From NCBI GenBank assembly GCA_028289365.1, contig JANQQM010000198.1, positions 1-44,579 of the forward strand: 44,579 nt of DNA. Reading direction: 5' to 3'. Of the stretch, positions 1-8,709 are shown piece by piece. The notes beneath the pieces were generated by a model that had not been told where the DNA came from, ran no database searches, and saw nothing but the letters and a program-made list of their open reading frames with translations. This stretch comes from Salaquimonas sp. (lineage in GTDB: Bacteria > Pseudomonadota > Alphaproteobacteria > Rhizobiales > Rhizobiaceae). The stretch's first letter is position 1. Each line of letters starts with the position of its first letter. The translations under genes were made by a program, and so were the position numbers.

Positions 1-1667
1 TCTGCATCCCAACTGGCGACAAGTGACACGCCGCCAGGTTGGTCCGAGCCGGACACATTTCGTACAACCATGTTGGAAATTAAATATTCTCGGGCCTGAC
101 TGCCGCCTGCGAGATTAATAATGAGGCCGCGACGCGCTTCATCTTCAATTGTTTCTATCTGCTCTTCTGTGGAACTAGTCGCAACTGCCGATTTGCGCTT
201 CTTTTCATCATGTTCGTCCATCGCCACATAGAGATTGCCGATCAGCGTCTTGGTTATCTGCTCGAGATCTTCATTCACGGGTGGACCCTTGAATGGATTT
301 ACGACATTCACGACAGCAAATGGATAGGCTAAACCAGCACAGACCAGGCACGCAGCACCGGCAATCAAGGCCTTGCGCCGCATCCCAGTTGAAAGCCAGG
401 CGAACAACAAGGCGGCGATCGCAAGCAGCACCAAGATCATGCTGATCACCGGTATGTTGAGAACGACATTACGGCCAAGCGGCACTTGTTTGGCGCTGGG
501 TTCCTCATAATTTTTAAGGAAATTCTGCCATTTGACTTCTTGCTCATCACTGGTCGCAAAAGAGAGGAATGGACCCGCGGGATCATAAAGCGTCACCGTA
601 ACCTTGTCCTGACGGTCATCAAACAATTGCCAATCCAGCAGCACTTCCTCTGGCAGATGATCGATTTCATAACTCGTCACAATGCCGGTCAGTGCGGTTG
701 ATCGATCCAGTTGGGTTGGTTCTTCAATGACACCCAATCCGGTATTTTCGATTTTCACAAAGCTTGCCCGGCTCGAGGCTGGCTGCAGTAATTCGCTATC
801 TGCCTTTATCGGAAGACTTTTCGCAAAGAATTCGGCAATGTCTTCCAGCAACGTGTCCTGGGCCTCCGCGCTGATAACATCGCCCTCGGCCAAGCCGAGA
901 TCTGTCCATTGCTCAATATCACGGAGTCGTGCCAATGCCTCGATGCGAATTGATCGGGGTTCCACATACATAAATCCCATCAGCGCATCTTTGTGGTGAC
1001 GGGTCAGGTTCGGGCTGTCGAACTTGGAATACCAGGGATCATCCCAATTCAATTCCAGGTTTGCGCTGTCCGACAAATATCTAAAGTCGATGACGGGAAC
1101 ACCCTTGTGCTCGGTGATAAAACCGATGGTCACCGCCGCCCTGCCATCTTCTTCCAATGGCGGCGTGATCGTGAGACTCTTTGGCAATTTATCAAAAGGA
1201 TAAAACAGTTCGGCATAAATGACCCGTTTGTCTTCTGGTGGACCGGGTACCGGCAGGCCGGTTTGTGGATTGATCATTCCGGTATAGGCGCTGACGCGAT
1301 CCTTGCGATTACGCGGTTCTACCAGCTTGAGTTCCACCGGAAGCACTGTTCCCTCTTCCGTCTCAAATTTCAGGGCCTCACGGCTGAAACGCACAAGACG
1401 GTCATCGAGCGTCGGCCTTGTAGGCGGATTAGCACCGAATGCCTGATCAGGCAGAATATCGGAAAAATTGCGCAGATCGTCGGCAGATATTTCCAGGGCG
1501 ACTTCGGCACCTTTTTCGGTCACCACGATTTCAGCGATGTTGGGCGCGTTTTCAGCGCCCGTCAGATTGATCCAGTCCGCCAGACTGGGTGTTACCCAGT
1601 TGAACAACGCAAGAAAGGTACAAACCAAAAGAAGTCGCAAATCGAAGACGCAAGCCCACATTTTCAT
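1..1667 (-). CDS. Partial large membrane-anchored extracytoplasmic protein, unknown function
   Basis: An open minus-strand frame of about 555 codons runs without a stop from an ATG at 1667 off the left edge, so the C-terminus is missing. I do not recognise the family. The N-terminus has a hydrophobic signal-like stretch (about residues 9-30, LLLVCTFLALFNW) ending near SLADW. A long acidic, beta-rich extracytoplasmic region follows. Around residues 415-470 two hydrophobic segments (IPVISMILVLLAIAALLFAW and a second one near CLVCAGLAYPFAVV) suggest membrane anchoring, followed by a charged region with EEQIETIEDE. A second in-frame ATG lies two codons downstream. There is no clear Shine-Dalgarno sequence. 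It lies outside the proposed island, beyond the tRNA fragment at 2123. Coding is supported by the long uninterrupted frame; function is unknown. Confidence 0.7.
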   Translation of the reverse strand, partial: MKMWACVFDLRLLLVCTFLALFNWVTPSLADWINLTGAENAPNIAEIVVTEKGAEVALEISADDLRNFSDILPDQAFGANPPTRPTLDDRLVRFSREALKFETEEGTVLPVELKLVEPRNRKDRVSAYTGMINPQTGLPVPGPPEDKRVIYAELFYPFDKLPKSLTITPPLEEDGRAAVTIGFITEHKGVPVIDFRYLSDSANLELNWDDPWYSKFDSPNLTRHHKDALMGFMYVEPRSIRIEALARLRDIEQWTDLGLAEGDVISAEAQDTLLEDIAEFFAKSLPIKADSELLQPASSRASFVKIENTGLGVIEEPTQLDRSTALTGIVTSYEIDHLPEEVLLDWQLFDDRQDKVTVTLYDPAGPFLSFATSDEQEVKWQNFLKNYEEPSAKQVPLGRNVVLNIPVISMILVLLAIAALLFAWLSTGMRRKALIAGAACLVCAGLAYPFAVVNVVNPFKGPPVNEDLEQITKTLIGNLYVAMDEHDEKKRKSAVATSSTEEQIETIEDEARRGLIINLAGGSQAREYLISNMVVRNVSGSDQPGGVSLVASWDA

Positions 1668-2122
1668 TTTTGGAAACACAATACACTATATCTTTCGCCG
1701 GCAACAATCTGCCTGGGCTCGGTGGGCATCTTTATCGTGCCGTCAACAACGCAGGTCTTAACCTTGCGCTATCATGGAATTTGACCTGATTCGAGGTTTA
1801 ATCTGGTTTTTCAATGGAAAGGCGTTCGCTGCTGGTTCCAATCATGGACGAAAGCATTAATTGATGCCATGCTTCACAGCGTTATTCACGACCAGTAAGC
1901 CACAGACCAGATACTGGACTAGTTGGAATTTGCGGGATCAAATCGCCGAACATCGCTGTATGAGAAAACTTCCAAACCTGTTGATGTTACTAGTGAGCTC
2001 ATTCAAATCTAAGAGCGTCTGAATTGCTGGCGGCACGCCCTATGGCGTTCGCCGAACTGAATAATCAGGGTATGCCATCAGTACGTTGATTCGATTAAGT
2101 CTCTTAAAAACAAAATGCTAAG
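1668..2122. other. Non-coding stretch left of the tRNA fragment
   Basis: No convincing gene is seen here. It presumably holds the promoter of the leftward partial gene. On the minus strand a T-rich run (TTTTGTTTTT, about 2107-2116) directly follows the 3' end of the tRNA fragment at 2123; it could be the original terminator of the tRNA-Thr gene. That reading is an inference. Confidence 0.4.
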
Positions 2123-2160
2123 TGGTGCCCCCCGACGGACTCGAACCGCCGACCCGCTGA
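2123..2160 (-). repeat. 3'-end fragment of tRNA-Thr, candidate attachment site
   Basis: These 38 bases match the 3' end of the intact tRNA-Thr gene (43709-43746) at 37 positions, in the same orientation. They cover CCA, the 3' acceptor strand, the whole T arm, the variable region and the 3' anticodon stem. Similarity stops abruptly at 2161, where the anticodon loop should begin, so this is not a functional tRNA. A tRNA 3'-end duplicate lying downstream of the intact tRNA is the usual footprint of integration by a tyrosine recombinase. No integrase is recognisable nearby, so the element would be old or decayed. Confidence 0.75.
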
Positions 2161-2640
2161 ATTTTGTGGTGCGTTACCGTCCATTATAGCTCTGAAATAT
2201 TGACGTTATATTGTAGTGCGTCCTCTTCTGTTTACAGCGATACACGAGAATCCATGTATAAAAGTAAGAGTTTTGGTTAGAACTGAATTGCATGGCGAGG
2301 ACAATCAATAAGCTGACAGTAACTGGCATATCCAGACTGAAAACCCGCGGCAGATATGGTGTGGCGGGGGTCTTTGGTTGAATGTCAGTCCATCACTGAA
2401 TCATCCTGGGTGTTCAGATGGACGCCAAAGGGAGGCAAGCCTCGGGAAATGGGGCGCCTGCGTGATCGTTTGCTGGGGTTGAGGTTAGGGTTGTTGTTGT
2501 CGACATCTTCGAAACTAGCTGGCTGAAGATGAACCACAGGGGAGGGGGGTAAAATCGTTATAGCCCTTCAGCACCGGACCGGGCGTGTAGCAACAATATT
2601 TTGGCCGCGAATTTCCGAAAATTTTTTTGAGGTTACGAAC
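2161..2640. other. Non-coding stretch between tRNA fragment and repeat
   Basis: No gene with a plausible start, ribosome binding site and coding character is seen on either strand. If the tRNA fragment marks an island edge, this is where an integrase remnant could be expected, but I see no recognisable integrase motif. Confidence 0.4.
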
Positions 2641-2745
2641 TTGAAGGCTCTCGGAGAATGTCTGGTGTTGGGGGAAAGCGGACTTTCGCTGCGGTTGCGA
2701 AAACAGCCACTCAATTTCACAAAAGCAGACATTCAACGTTAGTCA
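2640..2745. repeat. Degenerate intergenic repeat (GCGGACTTTCGCTGC type)
   Basis: The stretch contains GCGGACTTTCGCTGCGG followed by GCAGACATTC about 40 bases later. It resembles the dispersed intergenic sequences of many alphaproteobacteria built from variants of CGGACATTCG and CTATGGGCC. Related degenerate pieces occur near 9.8, 11.4, 26.1 and 31.3 kb. Short open frames that cross it on both strands look spurious. Confidence 0.45.
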
Positions 2746-2827
2746 GCATATTCCAGCCGCGACACCAAGACGATGTCCGAAAAATGCCAAGTTCCGTCAT
2801 CATGACTCCTCCTATTGTTCGAGATCC

Positions 2828-4354
2828 TCACAGTGCTTTTAATATCGATGCCGCGCTTTCCAAGTATGCTGCCTGTTTAACATCGTCCATTTGATCCCAA
2901 ACCCGGTAAACCTGCCTGAGCCGGGCATTTTTCCTCAATTGACTCTCGTTGCGCGATAGAAAATCCCAATATAGGGGATTGAACGGACAGGCATTTCCCC
3001 CAAACTTTTTCTTCACGTCATATTGGCACGTGTCGCAGTAATTCGACATTTTGGAGATGTAGTTTCCGCTCGCCGCATAGGGTTTGGAAGCAAGCAGGCC
3101 ACCGTCGGCAAATTGACTCATGCCAATTGTGTTTGGAAGCTCTACCCACTCATAAGCATCGGCATAAACCGCAAGATACCACTCGTGCACCTGTCGGGGC
3201 TCGACACCTGCCAGCAGGGCGAAATTGCCCGTTACCATCAAGCGTTGAATGTGATGGGCATATGCTTCTTCTTTCGTTTGCAGGACAGCCTCGCGGACGC
3301 ATTTCATGTCAGTCGTACCGCTCCAGTAGAATTCGGGCAGGTCCCGACCGGCGTCTAAATGGTTCATTCCGCCATAATCCGGCATCTTCAGCCAATAGAT
3401 TCCCCGTACAAATTCCCGCCACCCGATCACCTGGCGGATAAATCCTTCAGCTGAATTCAATGGAACGCGTCCTGCGATATATTCGCGTTCTACTTTTCGG
3501 CACAACGTCATTGGGTCCAACAGCCCGGCATTCAGATACTGAGAAATAACCGAATGAGAAAGAAAACGTTCCCCGCTTAACATCGCATCCTGATAATCAC
3601 CAAAAGAGGCAAGCGATTTATCTAGGAAATGGTCGAATGCCATACCAGCCTGTTCAGCGGTCACTGCGAACCAAAATGGATCCAGCTCGCCGAAATGATC
3701 CGCAAATCTGGTGTCTACCGTTGCGATCACATCCCTTGTCTCGGCATCTGGTTCGAATTTGACCGGCGGTGAGAAATCTGTATCAGACGAGGCGGCTTTA
3801 CGATTCTCGGCATCAAAGTTCCAGCGGTCTCCAACCGGTGTTTCTCCATCCATCAACAAGCCTGCCTTGCGTCGCATGTCACGATAGAAATACTCCATTC
3901 GCAACTGTTTCCGCCAATCGGCCCAGTCGGCAAATTCTTCACGAGAACAGAGAAATCTTGAATCCCTTAGAACCTGAACAGGCAAGTCAAGATAGGTCTG
4001 CCAATTTGTCATCTCATGAAAGAGACGCCATTCACCAGGCTCGGTGGCAATCAAACCATCAAGATCCCACCTAACCATTGATCGCTTTACTTCGCCAAGC
4101 AGCGAACCAGAATTTTCCGGATCATCGATCTTGACGTAATCAACCGACCATCCTGAATTTCGCAGCTCCTCTGCAAAGTGCCGCATGGCAGAGAACAAGA
4201 AGGCTATTTTCTTTTTGTGATGTTTTACGTAGGTCGCTTCCGTCTGAACTTCGGCGATCAACACCCTGTCGAACTTTCGATCCGCCAACTGCAACGAGCT
4301 GATGTTTTTCGAAAGCTGGTCACCCAGGATGAGAACCAGATTTTTCCTGCCCAT
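2828..4354 (-). CDS. phrB: (6-4) photolyase, FeS-BCP type cryptochrome/photolyase
   Basis: This is a 508-residue member of the prokaryotic iron-sulfur cryptochrome/photolyase class, typified by Agrobacterium PhrB, which repairs UV-made (6-4) photoproducts using light and FAD. The N-terminal antenna-binding Rossmann-like domain starts with LVLILGDQLS. The C-terminal FAD domain includes GWREFVRGIYW (about 311-321) and MVTGNFALLAG (about 373-383). Four cysteines at 352, 440, 443 and 456 (MKC, YCDTC, ACPF) have exactly the spacing of the PhrB [4Fe-4S] ligands. It is the last gene of a minus-strand set: the DCC-family gene ends 6 bases upstream of its start, so co-transcription is likely. Length is normal for the family. 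Identity is confident; (6-4) rather than CPD specificity is inferred from the subfamily. Confidence 0.93.
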   Translation of the reverse strand: MGRKNLVLILGDQLSKNISSLQLADRKFDRVLIAEVQTEATYVKHHKKKIAFLFSAMRHFAEELRNSGWSVDYVKIDDPENSGSLLGEVKRSMVRWDLDGLIATEPGEWRLFHEMTNWQTYLDLPVQVLRDSRFLCSREEFADWADWRKQLRMEYFYRDMRRKAGLLMDGETPVGDRWNFDAENRKAASSDTDFSPPVKFEPDAETRDVIATVDTRFADHFGELDPFWFAVTAEQAGMAFDHFLDKSLASFGDYQDAMLSGERFLSHSVISQYLNAGLLDPMTLCRKVEREYIAGRVPLNSAEGFIRQVIGWREFVRGIYWLKMPDYGGMNHLDAGRDLPEFYWSGTTDMKCVREAVLQTKEEAYAHHIQRLMVTGNFALLAGVEPRQVHEWYLAVYADAYEWVELPNTIGMSQFADGGLLASKPYAASGNYISKMSNYCDTCQYDVKKKFGGNACPFNPLYWDFLSRNESQLRKNARLRQVYRVWDQMDDVKQAAYLESAASILKAL

Positions 4355-4360
4355 CGCCTC

Positions 4361-4849
4361 TTACCAGCTGCCGGATGTGTTTTTTCTTCGTTTCCGGTCC
4401 ATGCGTTGCCAGGCCAGAAACAATCGATAAAATCCAATGGCAATGTGCCTGGTAACTGGGATGCTGAACACAAAGGAAAATCGCCTTAGGACCGGCAATC
4501 GCGACCAAATCGCACCAAATGCATCCACACCGGTGTGCCATTCCCCGTTCGATCCTTCGACATGGAATATCTCCAGCAGCTGCTCCCGGCTTTTTCCGGT
4601 CGGCATCCGGTCTTCCTTGAGTGATGTAATATCTTCCCAGACCAGCGATTTCTGAGGGTCAATCTTGCGGTAAAGCTCGATCTCTTTCTTACAGATCGGA
4701 CAGCCTCCATCATAGAAGATTGTCAGTTTTTGGCTGGTTTCGTGTTCGGCACGGTTTAGTCGTTTGTCATCATCCGCAGAATCCAATTTCCCAATTGTAT
4801 CCTCCCGATTTACTGAATATTCCGACATTGGTACTGCCAGCCGCGTCAT
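4361..4849 (-). CDS. DCC-family thiol-disulfide oxidoreductase-like protein (DUF393)
   Basis: This 162-residue protein carries the hallmark FYDGGCPICKKEI (residues 45-57), with the CxxC pair at Cys50 and Cys53, of the DCC (DUF393/YuxK) family. The family has a thioredoxin-like fold and is presumed to be redox active; its substrates are largely unknown. A later hydrophobic stretch (RRFSFVFSIPVTRHIAIGFYRLFLAW) is typical of the family. The ATG at 4849 is preceded by GGAG. The first 40 residues are not conserved-looking, so a later start is possible, although no good alternative ATG precedes the motif. It directly precedes the photolyase gene (6-base gap). DCC proteins often neighbour photolyase genes in proteobacteria, which suggests a role in light or oxidative stress. 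Confidence 0.88.
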   Translation of the reverse strand: MTRLAVPMSEYSVNREDTIGKLDSADDDKRLNRAEHETSQKLTIFYDGGCPICKKEIELYRKIDPQKSLVWEDITSLKEDRMPTGKSREQLLEIFHVEGSNGEWHTGVDAFGAIWSRLPVLRRFSFVFSIPVTRHIAIGFYRLFLAWQRMDRKRRKNTSGSW

Positions 4850-5071
4850 GATTTACTCCACGAAAGTTTTGCTAGTTTTACGCGGTATCCCTCCTGCTGG
4901 ATTTTTCCATCACGATTTTACGCAGCATGATCTCAGTCTGGGATTTATTGCAGGTGTAGATTCTATTGGTTTTCGGCGCGTACAATTGAGCCAATCAACC
5001 AAAACCATTTTGGCTTAATCCTGAGCTCATATCTCAACTGACGCTATTAGGCCTGTACAGATAATACATTT

Positions 5072-6010
5072 TTACATCTGCTTCAGAATGTCCTCTGCGA
5101 TTGCATTACCACTGGTCCACGCTGCCTCGACCCTGGCTTCGAGACACCAATCGCCGCCAAAATACAGAGAACCCATATCGTCTTTTATGAACGGCTTCTC
5201 CAAGGGTCGAGACACAACTGAATACCGCCAGCGGTGAGCAACTGAATGAATCGCTGCAGAGACATCGAGGCCAATTCGGTCACACAACATTGGCAAGATG
5301 CGCGCTGATATGTTCGGAAGTTCTTCCTCCAGGTAATTTTCGCTCCACTCCGGACCTGCTTGGGCAACCCAGCAATTTTCACTGGTACGACCGGGTTTAC
5401 TACTATCGAGCGCAATCCAGGCGATTGGGTCTTCGACATCGCGGCGGGCGGCAAACAACTCCTCACTGTTATGATTGAACGCCGCCATTAATGTCAGACA
5501 CGGTTGCATCTCTACTTTTGCAAGTTCAGCGGATAGAGGATGCTGGCGTCCTAGTAGAGTAAGAGCTTGGGGGGCTGGGACTGTTACAACGGCCGTTTTA
5601 AAGCGATGGATCTGATCATTCGTTCTAATTTCAATGCCATCTACCGTTTCACGCAAAGATGAAACCTGGGAATTCAGATTAATTTCAAGACCTGAGGCTA
5701 AATGCTTGGCCAATCCATTCATACCCGGAAGACCGACTTTTTTGTCCCCGACATCTGACTCCCAAGTTCCCAAATAGCCGTCTTGTTCGGCTGCCTGCAG
5801 TATGTGACCAAAACTTTCGGTTTTGGCGGTAACGTATTGTGCCCCGTGATCGAATTGCAATCCTGTACTGGTTCGCCGGGTGGCGAGGCGTCCGCCAACA
5901 CCGCGACCCTTGTCGAAAATGATTGGGTTATGTCCCGACTTCTTTAGTTTCGACGCGCATGCCAATCCTGCAATGCCTGCACCGACAATGGCGATTTTCC
6001 TGTCACTCAT
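5072..6010 (-). CDS. Renalase-like FAD-dependent NAD(P)H/amine oxidoreductase
   Basis: This 312-residue flavoprotein starts with a dinucleotide-binding motif, IAIVGAGIAGLACA (residues 6-19), followed by the acidic end of strand 2 (IFDKGRGVGGR) and the TRR...FDHGAQYVTA segment of the renalase/monoamine oxidase superfamily. The C-terminal FYFGGDWC-like segment (SLYFGGDWCLEARVEAAWTSG) is the usual second FAD-contacting motif. Bacterial members oxidise aberrant dihydronicotinamides or small amines; the substrate here cannot be read from sequence. It lies 81 bases after the aggregation-factor-core gene and about 220 bases before the DCC gene on the same strand. Similar flavoproteins occur beside photolyases in alphaproteobacterial singlet-oxygen regulons, which supports a photo-oxidative stress role (inference). 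Confidence 0.88.
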   Translation of the reverse strand: MSDRKIAIVGAGIAGLACASKLKKSGHNPIIFDKGRGVGGRLATRRTSTGLQFDHGAQYVTAKTESFGHILQAAEQDGYLGTWESDVGDKKVGLPGMNGLAKHLASGLEINLNSQVSSLRETVDGIEIRTNDQIHRFKTAVVTVPAPQALTLLGRQHPLSAELAKVEMQPCLTLMAAFNHNSEELFAARRDVEDPIAWIALDSSKPGRTSENCWVAQAGPEWSENYLEEELPNISARILPMLCDRIGLDVSAAIHSVAHRWRYSVVSRPLEKPFIKDDMGSLYFGGDWCLEARVEAAWTSGNAIAEDILKQM

Positions 6011-6091
6011 GGCGCTTCAATTGAATCCCGCTGATTTGAGCAATACCATCACGTGGCTGGTCCTGAACCAAGAAGAGCATTCAAATCGCCT

Positions 6092-6601
6092 TTAACAGGT
6101 CGGAATGTTCAGTAAGATTTCAGATCCTGTTTCAAAGGACGCCGAGATCGAGGTTTCATTCTTTGATAACTGCACGACAGCTCCGCTGATCTCCGAGTCG
6201 GACACCGTTATTTCGCGCCCGCCCGCCGTGTCATCAACATCAATTGTGAAGGCAATTGACTGGTCCTGCGCCAGTTCAGCGATTTCAAGTCGCACGCTTT
6301 GGTCTCCATCCTTCACCGTCGGAGTACTCTTCAAGGACTCAGCTCCAGAAACCAGTTGAAGCGGTTGAAACACTTCTACCCCGGCACCTTGATCCGTAGT
6401 GTCAAAAATTAAACCAGCTTTTGACGTTGAGAGATCAAGTCGAATAACCGCGTCCTTCAATGTGCAATTGCCGGTATTGAGAAAAGTGAATCTGTCCTTT
6501 GGCGCCCCTTCATCAAAACTTACAGTCAGATCTGCTTGGGCCGGGGTTACAAAAGTCATGCCTGCCAGCATGAAGAGATACAAAAGTTTATTGGATGGCA
6601 T
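6092..6601 (-). CDS. Secreted aggregation factor core-like protein
   Basis: The ATG at 6601 is chosen over the upstream one because it has a good ribosome binding site (AGAAGGAAAACCG) and gives a clean signal peptide, MPSNKLLYLFMLAGMTFVTP, cleaved after AQA. The mature part of about 147 residues is a small beta-sandwich-like domain (LTVSFDEGAPKDRFTF, FTIDVDDTAGGREITVSD). It resembles alphaproteobacterial proteins annotated as aggregation factor core, whose function is unproven. Two cysteines (NTGNC and the terminal PTC) could form a disulfide. It is the first gene of the run leading to the renalase-like, DCC and photolyase genes, and lies 34 bases downstream of the TATA-like end of the shared promoter element at 6636-6687. 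Confidence 0.75.
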   Translation of the reverse strand: MPSNKLLYLFMLAGMTFVTPAQADLTVSFDEGAPKDRFTFLNTGNCTLKDAVIRLDLSTSKAGLIFDTTDQGAGVEVFQPLQLVSGAESLKSTPTVKDGDQSVRLEIAELAQDQSIAFTIDVDDTAGGREITVSDSEISGAVVQLSKNETSISASFETGSEILLNIPTC

Positions 6602-6635
6602 CGGTTTTCCTTCTCGGTGGTGTCTCAATGACAGG

Positions 6636-6687
6636 TATACGCGAAGTAGATCTGATGGATTGGTACTGTGACATTCGAGCGCAAAAG
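6636..6687 (-). promoter_or_regulatory. Shared upstream element, copy 1 (candidate stress promoter)
   Basis: Read on the minus strand, this 52-base block aligns without gaps with 9217-9268. One conserved part, CTTYTGCGCTCGAATGTCAC with its 3' extension ending in ATCCATC, matches at 30 of 34 positions. After 11 variable bases comes an identical GCGTATA. A -35-like RATCC and a -10-like TATAYC are 17 bases apart in both copies. The TATA element lies about 35 bases from the start codon. The -35 resembles the TGATCC of the Rhodobacter sigma-E/ChrR singlet-oxygen promoters. The sigma assignment is inference. Confidence 0.55.
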
Positions 6688-6885
6688 CCTCGATCGACAA
6701 TAAAGTTTCACAAGTCTCATTCCGGCCTAATCAGCCGGAGCAGAAAGCGGCAACGGGAACAGCTTATCGTGATCCACTTTCATGCAAATTGCAGACGATG
6801 AAAGGGCGTATTCGCATTTCGTTATCTATCGACCAATCCGAGATCGGATTGAGAGCGTATAAATTTTATCGAAAGGAGAGTATCA

Positions 6886-7080
6886 ATGATCAACGGGCGG
6901 ACTGAAAATCTGATGAAGGAAATACTCATTAAACAAGCGCAAATATTGAGGGAGTCAGGATTAGCGAAGGAAGCCCGCGAGCTCGCTTGCGGCATCGATT
7001 CAAGATGGAATAGCGATCATACGGAAAATTTGGTCCCAATTCCGGTCAGATCACTTTTTCTCGGAAATGGAAGGTCGTAA
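6886..7080 (+). CDS. Small hypothetical protein, 64 residues
   Basis: An ATG at 6886 is preceded by a strong ribosome binding site (AAAGGAGAG, 5 bases of spacing), which is the main evidence that this small frame is translated. The N-terminal half is predicted to be helical and charged (NLMKEILIKQAQILRESGLAKEARELA), with a degenerate helix-turn-helix-like feel but no recognised domain. There is no signal peptide or membrane segment. It is transcribed away from the aggregation-factor-core gene, from the same intergenic region that holds the shared stress element. Function unknown. Confidence 0.5.
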   Translation: MINGRTENLMKEILIKQAQILRESGLAKEARELACGIDSRWNSDHTENLVPIPVRSLFLGNGRS

Positions 7081-7199
7081 GAACTTCGATAGAAATCCGT
7101 AGATAGCACTGGGGCTGCGCCGGATTTCTTGCTAACGACGCTATACGGATTAAATCGACCTAATTCGGAAAATGTCACAAACTTAGATACGACCTCGAC

Positions 7200-7343
7200 A
7201 TGGATGATCATGGTAATGCTCGGCATTTTAATTCCGAGGTGCCAAACAATTCGAAGCTAACAGGAAAAGCTATTGTTCGCCGAGTTGTCGCCGGATTGAT
7301 ACTGATTATGTTTCTGATCTTGTTGCGCATCATATTTCAGTAA
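7200..7343 (+). CDS. Very small single-pass membrane protein, 47 residues (tentative)
   Basis: A 48-codon frame begins at ATG 7200 and ends at TAA 7343. The first 24 residues are polar (MDDHGNARHFNSEV), followed by basic residues (KAIVRRVV) and a hydrophobic segment of about 17 residues (AGLILIMFLILLRIIF) near the C-terminus. This is the layout of a small inner-membrane protein with an N-terminal cytoplasmic part. There is no convincing ribosome binding site, so translation is uncertain. It follows the 64-residue ORF by 119 bases on the same strand and could belong to the same transcript. Confidence 0.35.
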   Translation: MDDHGNARHFNSEVPNNSKLTGKAIVRRVVAGLILIMFLILLRIIFQ

Positions 7344-7532
7344 ATTGAATGTCTGGAACATGCGGCGTGGGAGAATGATCTCACCGCGCAACATCACATA
7401 TGCAAACTAGCCCAATAGGCGAATATCTTCCGTAAACAATGACACCTTGGTCAGAGTGAGATTCAGGTAGATGGAACGGTAAATCGTGCACCATCGCTAA
7501 TCAGTTCCACGATCTGATCTTGCTGCCACAGA

Positions 7533-8015
7533 TTACCAGAAACGTGAACCAGGTACGCCCTTGAACGGCCCCCGTAAGTTCTTTGTGATCCAACCACCAT
7601 AAAAATTTCCAGGTTGCGAGATCACCGGTTCATTCCCAACCCAACACTGCACCGCATCCGAAGCATAGAAGCTCAAGTGGTTGGCGATGTCAGAAAAATG
7701 CGATGTCGGCTCGGGGTAGCTCCAAGCTGCGTTGTTGATCCGCTTGCCTTCAGTCGAGATCGAAAAATAGGCCGCGCGCCCCTTGAATTCGCAATAGCTC
7801 GAATGCTCGCCTTCAATCAGAAATTCCAACGCCACGTCAGAGTTGGGTATGTAATAGGTAGGTGGGTGGCTTGTTTCCAGAATGCGGTAGCCAGTATTCG
7901 TGTCGGCAACTATTTTGCCAAAAGCTGAGACTACCAAACGCAAATCGACGCGCTCAATTCTTGGCGGGCGCGGAAAGTCCCAAACCGATTCAACTGGAAG
8001 CGTCATGTCTACCAT
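7533..8015 (-). CDS. DUF427 domain protein
   Basis: This 160-residue protein matches the DUF427 family, with the segments SVWDFPRPPRIE, ILETSHPPTYYIP, CEFKGRAAYFSI and the C-terminal GGWITKNLRGPFKG. The family is a small beta-barrel-like fold found in bacteria and fungi with no established biochemical role; it often neighbours stress, cryptochrome or dehydrogenase genes. The start at 8015 gives the family's usual N-terminus. It lies 57 bases downstream of the glutathione peroxidase gene on the same strand and is probably the last gene of the Dps-glutathione peroxidase-DUF427 operon. Family assignment is good; function unknown. Confidence 0.85.
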   Translation of the reverse strand: MVDMTLPVESVWDFPRPPRIERVDLRLVVSAFGKIVADTNTGYRILETSHPPTYYIPNSDVALEFLIEGEHSSYCEFKGRAAYFSISTEGKRINNAAWSYPEPTSHFSDIANHLSFYASDAVQCWVGNEPVISQPGNFYGGWITKNLRGPFKGVPGSRFW

Positions 8016-8072
8016 CCATCATCCGCTGACGCCGTGCAAGGTCAATGAATAATGAGTAGGACATTGCGGCAC

Positions 8073-8660
8073 CTAGCTTTCCGGTGAGGTTTCAACGTTT
8101 TTGGGCAATACCGATTCAATCGCCTGGGCAAGTTTTTCAGAATCGGGCTTTGTGAAGGTCGAAAACCAGGTCACCATTTCACCATTCGGTCCAATTAAAT
8201 ATTTGTGGAAGTTCCAGCGGGGTTTGCCGATCTGTCCGACCTGGTCGGCCGCCCAGCGATAGAAGGGATCCGCATCTGCCCCCTTCACCGAACGTTTGAC
8301 GGTGATCGGAAAGCCGACCTCGAATTCGCGTTTGGCAAACTCGACAATTTCTTCATTGCTGCCTGGTTCCTGCCCGCCGAAATCGTTGGAGGGCACCGCG
8401 ACAACCACGAGGCCTCGATCCTTGTATTGTTCGTACAATGTCTGTAGCGGACCGTATTGCTCAGTGAAACCGCACTGCGAAGCTGTATTCACTACAAGTA
8501 CTGCATTGCCGGCATAGTCTGAAAGATTGATTCTTTCACCGGTCGCTGTGTCGAAACCGAATCCATAAGCAGTTTCTGGAGTGCTCATCTCAGCGCCAGC
8601 GGACGAGGGAGTTGTCATCATCGACAAACATGCCCAAATTGCGATTGTATGACATTTCAT
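8073..8660 (-). CDS. Glutathione peroxidase, exported, cysteine type
   Basis: This 195-residue protein reduces hydroperoxides at the expense of a thiol (glutathione or thioredoxin). The catalytic Cys63 is in NTASQCGFT, Gln97 in NDFGGQEPG and Trp149 in KPRWNFHKYL, giving the classic Cys/Gln/Trp set with cysteine in place of selenocysteine. The first 23 residues (MKCHTIAIWACLSMMTTPSSAGA) look like a cleavable signal peptide, so the enzyme probably works in the periplasm. It follows the Dps gene by 49 bases and precedes the DUF427 gene by 57, consistent with an oxidative-stress operon. Identity is confident; the true reductant is not known. Confidence 0.92.
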   Translation of the reverse strand: MKCHTIAIWACLSMMTTPSSAGAEMSTPETAYGFGFDTATGERINLSDYAGNAVLVVNTASQCGFTEQYGPLQTLYEQYKDRGLVVVAVPSNDFGGQEPGSNEEIVEFAKREFEVGFPITVKRSVKGADADPFYRWAADQVGQIGKPRWNFHKYLIGPNGEMVTWFSTFTKPDSEKLAQAIESVLPKNVETSPES

Positions 8661-8709
8661 TTTTCACTTCCTGTACATTCTAGCTAAAAAATTTCAATTC
8701 CCATCACGA

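Noticed and set aside
993-1784. Plus-strand 263-codon frame
   Set aside because: It lies opposite the long minus-strand partial gene with a signal peptide and membrane helices, and its product has no recognisable features.
2658-2894. Plus-strand 78-codon frame over the intergenic repeat
   Set aside because: It consists of repeat sequence and runs antisense into the photolyase gene, with no ribosome binding site.
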